DNA of 36,061 nt from positions 1 to 36,061 of IMG/VR virus record IMGVR_UViG_3300025325_000089. One strand, written 5' to 3'. Positions 1 to 7,074 of the stretch are shown here, piece by piece. Every line of letters begins with the position of its first letter. The stretch's first letter is position 1. Made by a program: the position numbers and the translations under genes. The DNA comes from a virus. A model generated the notes under the pieces. It was not told the origin of the DNA, ran no database searches, and saw only the letters and a program-made list of their open reading frames with translations.

Positions 1-115
1 TAAAGAATACCGTAGTGCCAGTTAAATCTATAGCTATCCCGTCTTGGTCGGTTAAAGTTAAAGTTATATTAGTTGTATCGCCTCTAATTATTACTAAGTT
101 TATTGATATAGGCAT
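1..115 (-). CDS. Partial structural protein with BppU-N/Ig-like start, cut by left window edge
   Basis: The gene starts at ATG 115-113 behind a good ribosome site (GGTGGAGTAAAT just before ATG) and runs off the left edge after 38 codons. The visible protein begins MPISINLVIIRGDTTNITLT and continues with a second beta-like stretch ending ...DLTGTTVFF. The pattern 'GDT..ITLTLTDQDG.aiDLTG..V.F' resembles the N-terminal domain of baseplate upper proteins (BppU-N) and similar small Ig-like phage domains; that is inferred from pattern only. It directly follows the portal gene (2 nt gap), so it is co-transcribed with packaging genes. The C-terminus is outside the window. Confidence 0.6.
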   Translation of the reverse strand, partial: MPISINLVIIRGDTTNITLTLTDQDGIAIDLTGTTVFF

Positions 116-117
116 AT

Positions 118-2175
118 TTACTCCACCACCGGTATTACCGTACAGGTACAATTCGGGTGTAACGGTGGGCCTTCCACGCTATCGTAATCTATATTATAAG
201 TTCCGCCTTCTGTACCGCTTATAGACTGCCCTGGCTCTAAATAGGTAGTCTCTAGACCTAAGACCGTTCCGTGTATAGCTTGGCAGAATTGACAAGCCCC
301 TGGATTAGCAAACCACTCTTTTTTAACTACGAAGCCGGTTTGCCGGTAGGCTTCTAAAGTAGCTTCGGTACTTGCGTCTAAAGTCTCGGTTCGCGCTATT
401 CTTTCGGCTCTAAACTTTTCGCTACTACTATAAAAACTTTCTATCTTTTTAGTAGTATCTCTTAGAGTAGCGTTATTTAGAGTTGCGTCGGTTAGTATCT
501 TTTCTAGTTCTTGCCTAGTTTCTCGATTGAAATTCAAACCGGCTCTGGCTAATCTATCCTTTAGATTATCCGTTATTCGTTGCGTTATCTCAAACTTTAG
601 CTTTTCTTCGCCGGCTAACTGTAAAGCGATTGGGCCTTGGTCTTTAGCCAATTCTACCAAAATCGGATAGACTTCTTCTATTAGTCTTTTAGTTTCTTCG
701 TCTAAATCAAATAAAATATCGTTATACGCTTTCGACCTAACGAACTGCGGAGTTAGTCTATCTATAACTACCTTCTCTTGTTTTTTTAAGAATTTAACTA
801 CTTGCTTTTTCGTAACCTTAGCGTACTTCTCTTGCATCTTAATAAGCGAAATTCTAAAGTTCTCCTTAGTTTCGGGACTAATAATTAGCGCTTTAATCTT
901 CGGTCTTTTATGGTGGATTATTTTAATAGTCGCCTTGCCATTTTCCTTTTTAACGTCAGTTAGAATTTTCGCTGCTATTGGCGAGCCGGCCGGAGATAGA
1001 TTAAACGGCAGGTAAAACTGGTTTCCGCCTTCTGTTTCTCCTAAACCTTTTTCGGCTCTAATCTCGTCTCTGGTTTTCCACATATTGATAGCGGCAGTAT
1101 CTTCGGAAAGTTGGGAGGTTCTATCTTCTGGGACGGGCGACTCGTATCTAACGGTAATCGAAGGGTCGCCGTAGGTCTTATCGATATAAGTTTCTAAAGT
1201 ATCGGCTATTCGATACATCTTCGGGTCGATAACTCTCTTAGCGAAAATATACTCGCTACTTTCGGCGTTTGCTCTATTTACGTCCTCGGTAATACCTAGA
1301 ATTGGTTTAGGAACTCGAAACATCGCCATAATATCATCTCGGCTCATATGCTTAGCGGTCTCTAAAGCTATCCCTTCTAAACCTGTTCCTAGTTGTGTAA
1401 AAGTAACTTCGGAGTTTCTAACGATTGCTACCTTACCGGCGTTATCAACGCTTCCATACTCGCTTCTCCAGCGTTCCTTAAGCTGCTTAAAATCGTCCTC
1501 GTTCATTTGCGGTACAGATAAAATACCGCTAGGACGAGCGTTATTAAATAAGAAGTTTCTAGTAAATCTAGAAGCGTATTCTTCTGTTTGTATATAAAGC
1601 TGTCCGGCCGCGACTACTCCGTAACCTCTAGATGGGTCTTCAGGATTAGGTAGCTTAAAATGCATTACTTCGTCTAATTCTAGGGGTACTTGCTCTCCGC
1701 TCGGTAGGTTATAAACGTAGCCCGTTATATATCCGTTCTTAGCCATTATTACTTGGACTAAATCTGGTCTTAATAAATAAATCTCTTTAGGCTTTCTCGA
1801 AACCTCACCAACCCTAAAATACCAAAAAGCCTCTCCGGTTAATTCTATAAAGGCTTGGGTCAATTCAAATAAAACAAACTGCGAAATAAAAGGATTAGGT
1901 TTTCTTAGCAGGGTAATAAAAGGGTGGTTATCGATTTCTACTTCATCGCCTCTAGAATTATCTTTAACTATTTTGAATTGTATTTTTCCTACTTCTCCAG
2001 CTATCGCCCCTACGCAAGTCCAGACGTAGCCGACGTTACTTTTTAATTGGGTTCTTTTAGTAATAGCGTTGGGATTAGACCAATCCAGCATAAAAGTATT
2101 CTGCGAAGGTGTATTATCACCAAATCCGGCGAATAGTTTTCCGACTATTGGTATTCGGACAAGCGGGTTAGCCAT
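118..2175 (-). CDS. HK97-type portal protein fused to a MuF-like head morphogenesis domain
   Basis: The first ~400 residues are a phage portal: an N-terminal 'GYVWTCVGAIAGEVG' helix, 'PFISQFVLFEL', a clip/stem segment with 'GYVYNLPSGE' and 'EVMHFKLPNP', and 'RDDIMAMFRVPKPILG', typical of HK97 portals. The portal forms the dodecameric DNA channel and packaging vertex. From about residue 440 a helical segment leads to a MuF/SPP1 gp7-like domain: 'RIARTETLDASTEATLEAYRQ', then 'ACQFCQAIHG' and the final 'HPNCTC', the metal-ligand pattern of the Mu F family (minor head protein). At 685 aa it is longer than a stand-alone portal (about 400-450), consistent with a true fusion. It lies 27 nt after TerL. 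No Shine-Dalgarno is visible before the ATG; the leader is very AT-rich. Confidence 0.9.
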   Translation of the reverse strand: MANPLVRIPIVGKLFAGFGDNTPSQNTFMLDWSNPNAITKRTQLKSNVGYVWTCVGAIAGEVGKIQFKIVKDNSRGDEVEIDNHPFITLLRKPNPFISQFVLFELTQAFIELTGEAFWYFRVGEVSRKPKEIYLLRPDLVQVIMAKNGYITGYVYNLPSGEQVPLELDEVMHFKLPNPEDPSRGYGVVAAGQLYIQTEEYASRFTRNFLFNNARPSGILSVPQMNEDDFKQLKERWRSEYGSVDNAGKVAIVRNSEVTFTQLGTGLEGIALETAKHMSRDDIMAMFRVPKPILGITEDVNRANAESSEYIFAKRVIDPKMYRIADTLETYIDKTYGDPSITVRYESPVPEDRTSQLSEDTAAINMWKTRDEIRAEKGLGETEGGNQFYLPFNLSPAGSPIAAKILTDVKKENGKATIKIIHHKRPKIKALIISPETKENFRISLIKMQEKYAKVTKKQVVKFLKKQEKVVIDRLTPQFVRSKAYNDILFDLDEETKRLIEEVYPILVELAKDQGPIALQLAGEEKLKFEITQRITDNLKDRLARAGLNFNRETRQELEKILTDATLNNATLRDTTKKIESFYSSSEKFRAERIARTETLDASTEATLEAYRQTGFVVKKEWFANPGACQFCQAIHGTVLGLETTYLEPGQSISGTEGGTYNIDYDSVEGPPLHPNCTCTVIPVVE

Positions 2176-2202
2176 TAGCTATAAATATAACATAAATAGT
2201 CA

Positions 2203-3486
2203 TTAAATAAAATCAAATTCAACATTTGGTTGATAAACTAAGCGCCAGCACATCTCTAGAGCATCGATAACGTCTAGATTTTCGCTATCGGGATAATCCT
2301 GCATCTCTTGCCAAAGTTCGTTATCACCCTTAAATAAGATCTGTCCGGTGTTAATAAAAGGCTCTAAACTCTCGATACGCTCCTCTTTTTTCTTACTTTG
2401 GTTTATCCCCTCGAACGGTATGTAGCGACCCCTATCTTGGCTTTTTTCCTTAATAACGTCTAAAAAGTATTTCTGGAATTGTACCGACTCTATCCCAAAC
2501 CTCTCGAATTGGTAGGGTAAGTTAAAGATAGTTCGGATAGTTTCTTCGGGCGGCATTTGCTTACCGATACTTTCTACCTCGTAGACTTTACCGTTCTTAT
2601 CTTTTCCTAAAACTACGATACCTACTAAACTACCCTTCTTAGTTTCTCCTAGAGCTAAATCGCAAGAACCCCAGTATTTAACTATCTCCGGTAGGTATTC
2701 GTATTTTTGCGGCTTAAAGTAAGTAAACTCGTTAGCTTCGGGAAATTGGACTAAATAGTATCGCTTCCAATCTTTACCGGTCGTTTGCGATTTCTGTTGC
2801 TCTAATCTTTCTTGGTTTATTCTGCCTTCCGCTATAGCTTGCTCTAGAGGTACTCTAACCTTTTTATAAAGCGGGTCTTTGTAGGCGGTCTCGAAGATAC
2901 TATTCTCGATACAGTTTCCGCTTAATACCATTTTACCCCAGTCGCCCTCTAGCATACGAACTATTTTAGAAAATTGCTCTTGCCGTTTTATTAGTCCGGC
3001 TTCTTCGACTACTACTATATCCCCACCCTCGCCGACTACTCTTTCGCCTTCTCTAGTTATATTTCTAGAGTCTACGCTAGTAATATAAATCCAGCCCCCG
3101 TCATACCACCGCAAGGCTTGCTTACTCATCTGCACTTTTAGTTTTTCTATATCGGAAATATCGGCGTTAATTAGACCTTTATATAACTTAGGGTGGTTAG
3201 AGATATGCTCTAAAACATACTCCATAATCTTCTGGGCTTTTTCTTCACTACCGGCGACAATAGGTATTTTTAGATTGCGGAAAACTGCTAGATAAAGACA
3301 GGCTATCGCTATATCGTCCGTTTTACCGTAGCGCGTAGGAGCAGAAATCCAAACCCACTTATATTTAGGATTAGTAACCGCTTCGAAAATATCGCACTGC
3401 CCGTCGGTTAAATCAAACGGCTTACCCTGTTTCGTTCGGAACAGGCTCGCTACCAGCGTCTTTATTATCCGGTTCTTCTTCGTCAT
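2203..3486 (-). CDS. terL: Terminase large subunit
   Basis: This is the packaging motor ATPase and nuclease. Seen: a Walker A-like 'SAPTRYGKT' (residues ~48-56), a Walker B 'DIVVVEEAG' (~156-164) with paired acids, coupling motif 'LSGN' (~188-191), and a C-terminal RNase H-like nuclease with 'GSCDLALGE' (first catalytic Asp ~276) and a final 'DVIDALE' acidic motif. At 427 aa it is a normal length. The chosen start overlaps the TerS gene by 65 nt, which is unusually long; no strong ribosome site precedes it, so a later non-ATG start is possible. It sits between TerS and portal, the usual packaging order. Confidence 0.92.
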   Translation of the reverse strand: MTKKNRIIKTLVASLFRTKQGKPFDLTDGQCDIFEAVTNPKYKWVWISAPTRYGKTDDIAIACLYLAVFRNLKIPIVAGSEEKAQKIMEYVLEHISNHPKLYKGLINADISDIEKLKVQMSKQALRWYDGGWIYITSVDSRNITREGERVVGEGGDIVVVEEAGLIKRQEQFSKIVRMLEGDWGKMVLSGNCIENSIFETAYKDPLYKKVRVPLEQAIAEGRINQERLEQQKSQTTGKDWKRYYLVQFPEANEFTYFKPQKYEYLPEIVKYWGSCDLALGETKKGSLVGIVVLGKDKNGKVYEVESIGKQMPPEETIRTIFNLPYQFERFGIESVQFQKYFLDVIKEKSQDRGRYIPFEGINQSKKKEERIESLEPFINTGQILFKGDNELWQEMQDYPDSENLDVIDALEMCWRLVYQPNVEFDFI

Positions 3487-3784
3487 AGGCTTTCTGTAAT
3501 ATACCGGCTATTTCTTCGGTACTCTTAGTATCGTCGAAAGTAACCGTAGCTTTCTGTAAGGGTTTGCCGTCCATATAAGCCCAGACTAATTCTATTGCCT
3601 TTAAGTCTCCACCTAGAGCCTTGTCGATAACTTTAGCCCCTAGAGCTTGCTTAATTCTAGGGTCGGAGTTCATCATCTCCCTAATAGTCTCGGTTATAGA
3701 ATAGCCTTTAGGCGGCCTACCGCTTGGGTTGCCGCTCTCGCCTGGTTTGAAAGAAGTATCGTTAGCTTTATCTTCGTTTGACAT
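3422..3784 (-). CDS. Terminase small subunit-like protein (DUF5681-type)
   Basis: The N-terminus carries 'FKPGESGNPSGRPPKG', the signature of the DUF5681 family, found just upstream of phage large terminases and taken to be a DNA-binding small subunit. The middle part is helical ('ETIREMMNSDPRIKQALGAK', 'ALGGDLKAIELVWAYMDGKP'). The C-terminal 20 residues are acidic and overlap the TerL reading frame by 65 nt. 120 aa is within the family range. A possible promoter (TATAAT on the minus strand) lies ~25 nt upstream of its start. Confidence 0.8.
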   Translation of the reverse strand: MSNEDKANDTSFKPGESGNPSGRPPKGYSITETIREMMNSDPRIKQALGAKVIDKALGGDLKAIELVWAYMDGKPLQKATVTFDDTKSTEEIAGILQKAYDEEEPDNKDAGSEPVPNETG

Positions 3785-3895
3785 ATCCCTGTAATTTCCC
3801 TGTTCTTATTATATCAAATTGGAGCGTCAGGGTCGGTATCGCACCGCCTTCTCTAGCTTGGAAAGCCAGCGTCTTACTTTTAGACGACTGACGCT
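3785..3895 (-). promoter_or_regulatory. Intergenic hairpin and weak promoter upstream of terminase genes
   Basis: This 109-nt gap between the Mom-like gene and TerS holds a minus-strand TATAAT at 3808-3813 without a clear -35 box. Near the Mom stop there are alternative stems: CGTCT (3870-3874) with AGACG (3882-3886), or the wider AGCGTC (3868-3873) with GACGCT (3890-3895). No U-run follows on the minus strand, so a plain terminator is not supported. It may be a promoter plus attenuator separating modification genes from packaging genes. Confidence 0.3.
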
Positions 3896-4535
3896 AGTTA
3901 ATCTCTTTAAGATAAGGTTTTCTAAATTTCTCTACTAACTCTTTTAAGCTAGGTTCTAACGGCATTAGGTATTTATACTTACGCTTTATTATTACTTTCT
4001 CTACTTCGCTATCTATATTTTTCCTAATCCAGTCTAGGCTATGAGTATTATACCTCTTACCGATTGTTCTAGTTTGATATACAACCCCTCTTAATTTAAT
4101 TAAGTTAGCTTGTCCGGCTCTACCCATAAAAACCCAATTACCCGCTTGGTATATCTTACCTAAGTGTCCGTAATTAGGGTCGGAGAAAGAAACTACTAAC
4201 TTAATTCCTTTGTTAGCTTTTTTTAATAAATTAAGCGCTATCGAAACTATTTTAGTAACTGCCGCTTCGTGCGTTCTCAAAGCTATTCTAGTCAACTCGC
4301 AGATTTCGGTTTGCTTTAACCCGAACGGCCTACCTATATTTCTACTAGCTCCTCGGCTAAATATAACTACCCCAATAAATTTATTATTTTCCCAGACTCC
4401 TATTCTTACCGACTTACCGTAAGGCATCGATTTAGAATAATGCCAATTTTCTACCGCGTATTTAGCCGCTTGGAACGTGCAGAAATCAAGGTGTAAATTT
4501 CGCTCCGCATTCGGGACATTCAACTTCTTTTGCAT
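3894..4535 (-). CDS. Mom-like DNA base-modification protein (GNAT fold)
   Basis: Phage Mu Mom modifies adenines in DNA (methylcarbamoyl addition) and protects phage DNA from restriction. This 213-aa protein has the family's pattern: 'WHYSKSMPYG' near residues 31-40, 'VWENNKFIGVVIFSRGA', 'ELTRIAL' (~80-86), and the GNAT core 'SFSDPNYGHLGKIYQAGNW' (~116-134). It overlaps the ParB-like gene by 50 nt and belongs to a 3-gene modification group with it. A Com-like zinc protein, the known partner of Mom in Mu, is encoded 28 kb away at 32167-32364. ATG 4535 is used; no strong ribosome site precedes it, so translation may depend on coupling or on an activator. Substrate and chemistry are inferred from the family. 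Confidence 0.8.
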   Translation of the reverse strand: MQKKLNVPNAERNLHLDFCTFQAAKYAVENWHYSKSMPYGKSVRIGVWENNKFIGVVIFSRGASRNIGRPFGLKQTEICELTRIALRTHEAAVTKIVSIALNLLKKANKGIKLVVSFSDPNYGHLGKIYQAGNWVFMGRAGQANLIKLRGVVYQTRTIGKRYNTHSLDWIRKNIDSEVEKVIIKRKYKYLMPLEPSLKELVEKFRKPYLKEIN

Positions 4536-4983
4536 CGAATTTGTCTAATAAAGCCTCGTTACCGGTAGGCGAGAAATTATCTAGTAATTCTTGTAAGTTT
4601 ACCGCTTTACTTAAATCAACTTTATAATCTTCTAGGTTTATTTTAACGCCGTTAATTAACTCGGCTAAGTCTGTATCGATATAATATCCGGCGCGGTCGT
4701 TATCGCTAATAGCTATTTCTATTTTTTCTTCTTCGGTTTTTACGTTTACTATACTAACCCAAACATCCTCAATCCCTAAATCCTGTAAAATTCTTAGACG
4801 CATATTTCCGCCTAAGACTTCGCCGTCCGGAGTTATAACTAAAGGTTTATAAAGATACTCGCCGGTTATTTCTTTAATCCTTGTAAATTGTCTTTTTAGC
4901 CGCTCGAAGTCGTCTTTAGTTATCGCTCTAGGGTTCTTGTCCCAATTCCTTAATTTAGATATATGCCAGATAGTTTTTTCCAT
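4486..4983 (-). CDS. ParB/Srx-fold domain protein with C-terminal zinc knuckle
   Basis: The N-terminal half matches the ParB-like nuclease/Srx domain: 'KNPRAITKDDFERLKRQ', 'PLVITPDGEVLGGNMRLRIL' (box-II-like GG.MR at ~58-62) and the following 'LGIEDVWVSIV'. The C-terminus ends in 'CPECGAKFTP' (~156-165), a CxxC knuckle common in ParB/methylase-type phage proteins. Such domains bind DNA and often sit beside phage DNA-modification enzymes rather than partition genes. It starts at a TGATG overlap with the 82-aa gene upstream and overlaps the Mom-like gene, so the three are translated together. A role in targeting or regulating DNA modification is inference. Confidence 0.8.
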   Translation of the reverse strand: MEKTIWHISKLRNWDKNPRAITKDDFERLKRQFTRIKEITGEYLYKPLVITPDGEVLGGNMRLRILQDLGIEDVWVSIVNVKTEEEKIEIAISDNDRAGYYIDTDLAELINGVKINLEDYKVDLSKAVNLQELLDNFSPTGNEALLDKFDAKEVECPECGAKFTP

Positions 4984-5231
4984 CAGCTTATTTTAGAGTT
5001 TCCTTTATCCGGTAGCTTATCGGTAACCATTATATTTCCGTATTCTATCTCGCCTTTTATTAAGTCTACTTTTTCGACTTTATTCTTTAACATACCGACC
5101 CTCTGGCGTTCGACCATTAGGATAACGTCCCAGTCTATATTTATTCGGTTTACCGCCCGTTCGTGGAACTCTTTGTCGTGCTGTAGGTCTAGCATCGTTT
5201 GTAGGTTTCTCTTTTCGATTGAAAATTTCAT
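4983..5231 (-). CDS. Small protein of unknown function in the modification operon
   Basis: This 82-aa protein shows no family I recognise. It is charged, with an N-terminal 'KRNLQTMLDLQHDKEFHERA' helix and 'INIDWDVILMVERQRVGML'. The stop overlaps the ParB-like start by 1 nt (TGATG) and its own start overlaps the glycosyltransferase gene upstream by 4 nt (ATGA), so it is clearly part of the same polycistronic message. Confidence 0.7.
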   Translation of the reverse strand: MKFSIEKRNLQTMLDLQHDKEFHERAVNRINIDWDVILMVERQRVGMLKNKVEKVDLIKGEIEYGNIMVTDKLPDKGNSKIS

Positions 5232-6037
5232 TTTATATGGTAAGGCTGTAATTGCCAGCCGTTTTTATCTTTTTTCCAGACTACGCTTACTATTTTACCA
5301 TCTACCAGTAAATCTTGCTTCGGGGTTATATGTATAGTTTTAATTGTCCAATTAACGTAGGCTTTATAACCTTCTTTTAGAACGTCCATAACGTAGCAAA
5401 CGTCTGGGCCGAAGCACTCCGCGAAGAACCGATATTTTATATTCTGATATAAATAGGCTAGGGTTAGATAACAATAGAAACCGCCGCCTGTAATAGGTTC
5501 TAGACTCTCATATTTAGGCGGCTCTAAAGTCTTTTGTATAGTCGGGTTTCTTAAATCGTCTACTTTCCAAACTCCGGCCATTTTAATTCCGTGCCTACCA
5601 ACCTGTACCCCTTCTATATAGCCGACATTGTAATCTAGTTGGAAGTCGTCGTACATCTTACGAAAGGCGTTCGGAGGAACTAAAGTATCATCCTCGATAC
5701 CGAAAACGTAGCTACCCTTAATATCTTTTTTACTTCGTTCTTTCATTTCGATTATCCGGTTGCGTTGTATCGAAATCCTAGTATTAGTCGGGGCAGGATT
5801 TCCGCTAATTAAGATTTTAGAGCCGTTAAATTTATCTTTCCGTTCTTCTAAGAAGGCGGTCGTCCTATTGATTATATTCTGATTATCAGTATCTATATAA
5901 AAATAAACTTCCGTGCCGAGCCAAGGCATTTCTAAGTTATCTAAACTAGGTAAAAACCTATCTAGCGCCCACTCTCTAGTTAGCGGTACGAAAACGGTTA
6001 CAAGCGGCTTTTCCGACGGTTTTATTACTTTAAGCAT
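5228..6037 (-). CDS. GT-A fold glycosyltransferase (family 2-like)
   Basis: The protein opens with 'PLVTVFVPLTREWALDRFLPSL', the first strand of a GT-A nucleotide-sugar domain, and has 'YVFGIEDDTLVPPNAF' (~residues 108-123), where 'EDDT' stands at the place of the metal-binding DxD motif. A later 'GGGFYCYLTLAYL' and 'FGPDVCYVMDVLKEGYKAYV' fit the acceptor side ('D..Y..dlkekGyk'). At 269 aa it has a compact single domain with no membrane segment, so it should act in the cytoplasm. It overlaps the next glycosyltransferase upstream by 13 nt. Sugar and acceptor cannot be told; DNA base, virion protein or host surface are all possible. Confidence 0.75.
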   Translation of the reverse strand: MLKVIKPSEKPLVTVFVPLTREWALDRFLPSLDNLEMPWLGTEVYFYIDTDNQNIINRTTAFLEERKDKFNGSKILISGNPAPTNTRISIQRNRIIEMKERSKKDIKGSYVFGIEDDTLVPPNAFRKMYDDFQLDYNVGYIEGVQVGRHGIKMAGVWKVDDLRNPTIQKTLEPPKYESLEPITGGGFYCYLTLAYLYQNIKYRFFAECFGPDVCYVMDVLKEGYKAYVNWTIKTIHITPKQDLLVDGKIVSVVWKKDKNGWQLQPYHIK

Positions 6038-7074
6038 TGTTCGAAAGTATCTAGGTAAACTTGCCTCATTTTATTCCAAGAAAGTCTTTCGGCTATTTCG
6101 TTAGATTTTTCGCTTAATCTTTCGACTAACTTATCGTCGCTCGCTAATTGGTCTATCTTATCCGCTAATACTTGAGGTTTAGTCTGGTGGCTTGGCATAT
6201 GCATCCTAGTAAAAAGCATTTTTCTACTATCAGTATTTATTAAGGACTCGGCCTCTAGTATCTCGTTCTGGGGCGGTAAGTTAGTCATTATCGGTACTAG
6301 GCCGCGAGATAAGCTCTCTTGTAGCTGTAAGGATAAGCCGCCGTATTTTCTAGGTAGAAGTAGACAATCATACTCTCCGACGTAATTTTCCCAATAGTTC
6401 TCTACTTCTCGGTCGTCTATTCTAGTATTAAAAGGGCTAGGGTTTTCTATATAAAACTGCGACTTAATAATAAACTCGACGTTTTTACTTTTAACTAGAG
6501 GTATAGCTTCCAGAACTATATCCGTTCCGTTCCGATTATCCTCAGTCTTATGGCCGGCGATATGTAAAAATCTTCTAGCTTTAGTCTTTTTGGTAAAAGT
6601 TAGAACTTCTCTATTTATAGGTACGGGTAATTCGATAATCTTTACTTTATCGCTAAAGTTATTTCTAACATCGTCTAAATTCCAATTAGTCGGCGCGGCT
6701 AGTACGTCTGGGAAAGCCCAGTCCGGCCTAACGAAATAATCTAGAAATTCGTAATTAAATTGGTTAATAGAGATGACACCTTTTTCTTTGGCTAGGGAAA
6801 ATAATCTGTAAGAATAAGGAGACTCGATAGTAAATACTAAATCTATATCGGTTAGAAGCCAATTAAAATCTACTTCGTTAGGGAAGCCGTGTACAAACTT
6901 TACATTATCGCCGGTATACCATCGAGGATAGGTTTTAGCAATCTTACCTTTAGACTGATTAACCGCCGTTATATCTACAACTAAAGTTTTATCAGGTTTA
7001 ATATGGTCGTAAAACTCTTTTGTTTGTACCCCAAGTCCCGTACTATCGCAACGGGCTACTAGACCAATTCTCAT
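6025..7074 (-). CDS. GT-B fold glycosyltransferase (family 1/4-like)
   Basis: This has a two-Rossmann GT-B arrangement: the N-terminal 'MRIGLVARCDSTGLGVQTKEF' strand-loop-helix and a C-terminal donor domain with 'FLHIAGHKTEDNRNGTDIVL', 'YDCLLLPRKYGGLSLQLQES' and 'SRGLVPIMTNLPPQNEIL'. The 'GGLSLQLQE' segment corresponds to the E(x7)E region of GT1/GT4 enzymes. 349 aa is standard. It overlaps the GT at 7071-8714 by 4 nt (ATGA). Product unknown; it works with the other cassette enzymes by position. Confidence 0.82.
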   Translation of the reverse strand: MRIGLVARCDSTGLGVQTKEFYDHIKPDKTLVVDITAVNQSKGKIAKTYPRWYTGDNVKFVHGFPNEVDFNWLLTDIDLVFTIESPYSYRLFSLAKEKGVISINQFNYEFLDYFVRPDWAFPDVLAAPTNWNLDDVRNNFSDKVKIIELPVPINREVLTFTKKTKARRFLHIAGHKTEDNRNGTDIVLEAIPLVKSKNVEFIIKSQFYIENPSPFNTRIDDREVENYWENYVGEYDCLLLPRKYGGLSLQLQESLSRGLVPIMTNLPPQNEILEAESLINTDSRKMLFTRMHMPSHQTKPQVLADKIDQLASDDKLVERLSEKSNEIAERLSWNKMRQVYLDTFEQCLK

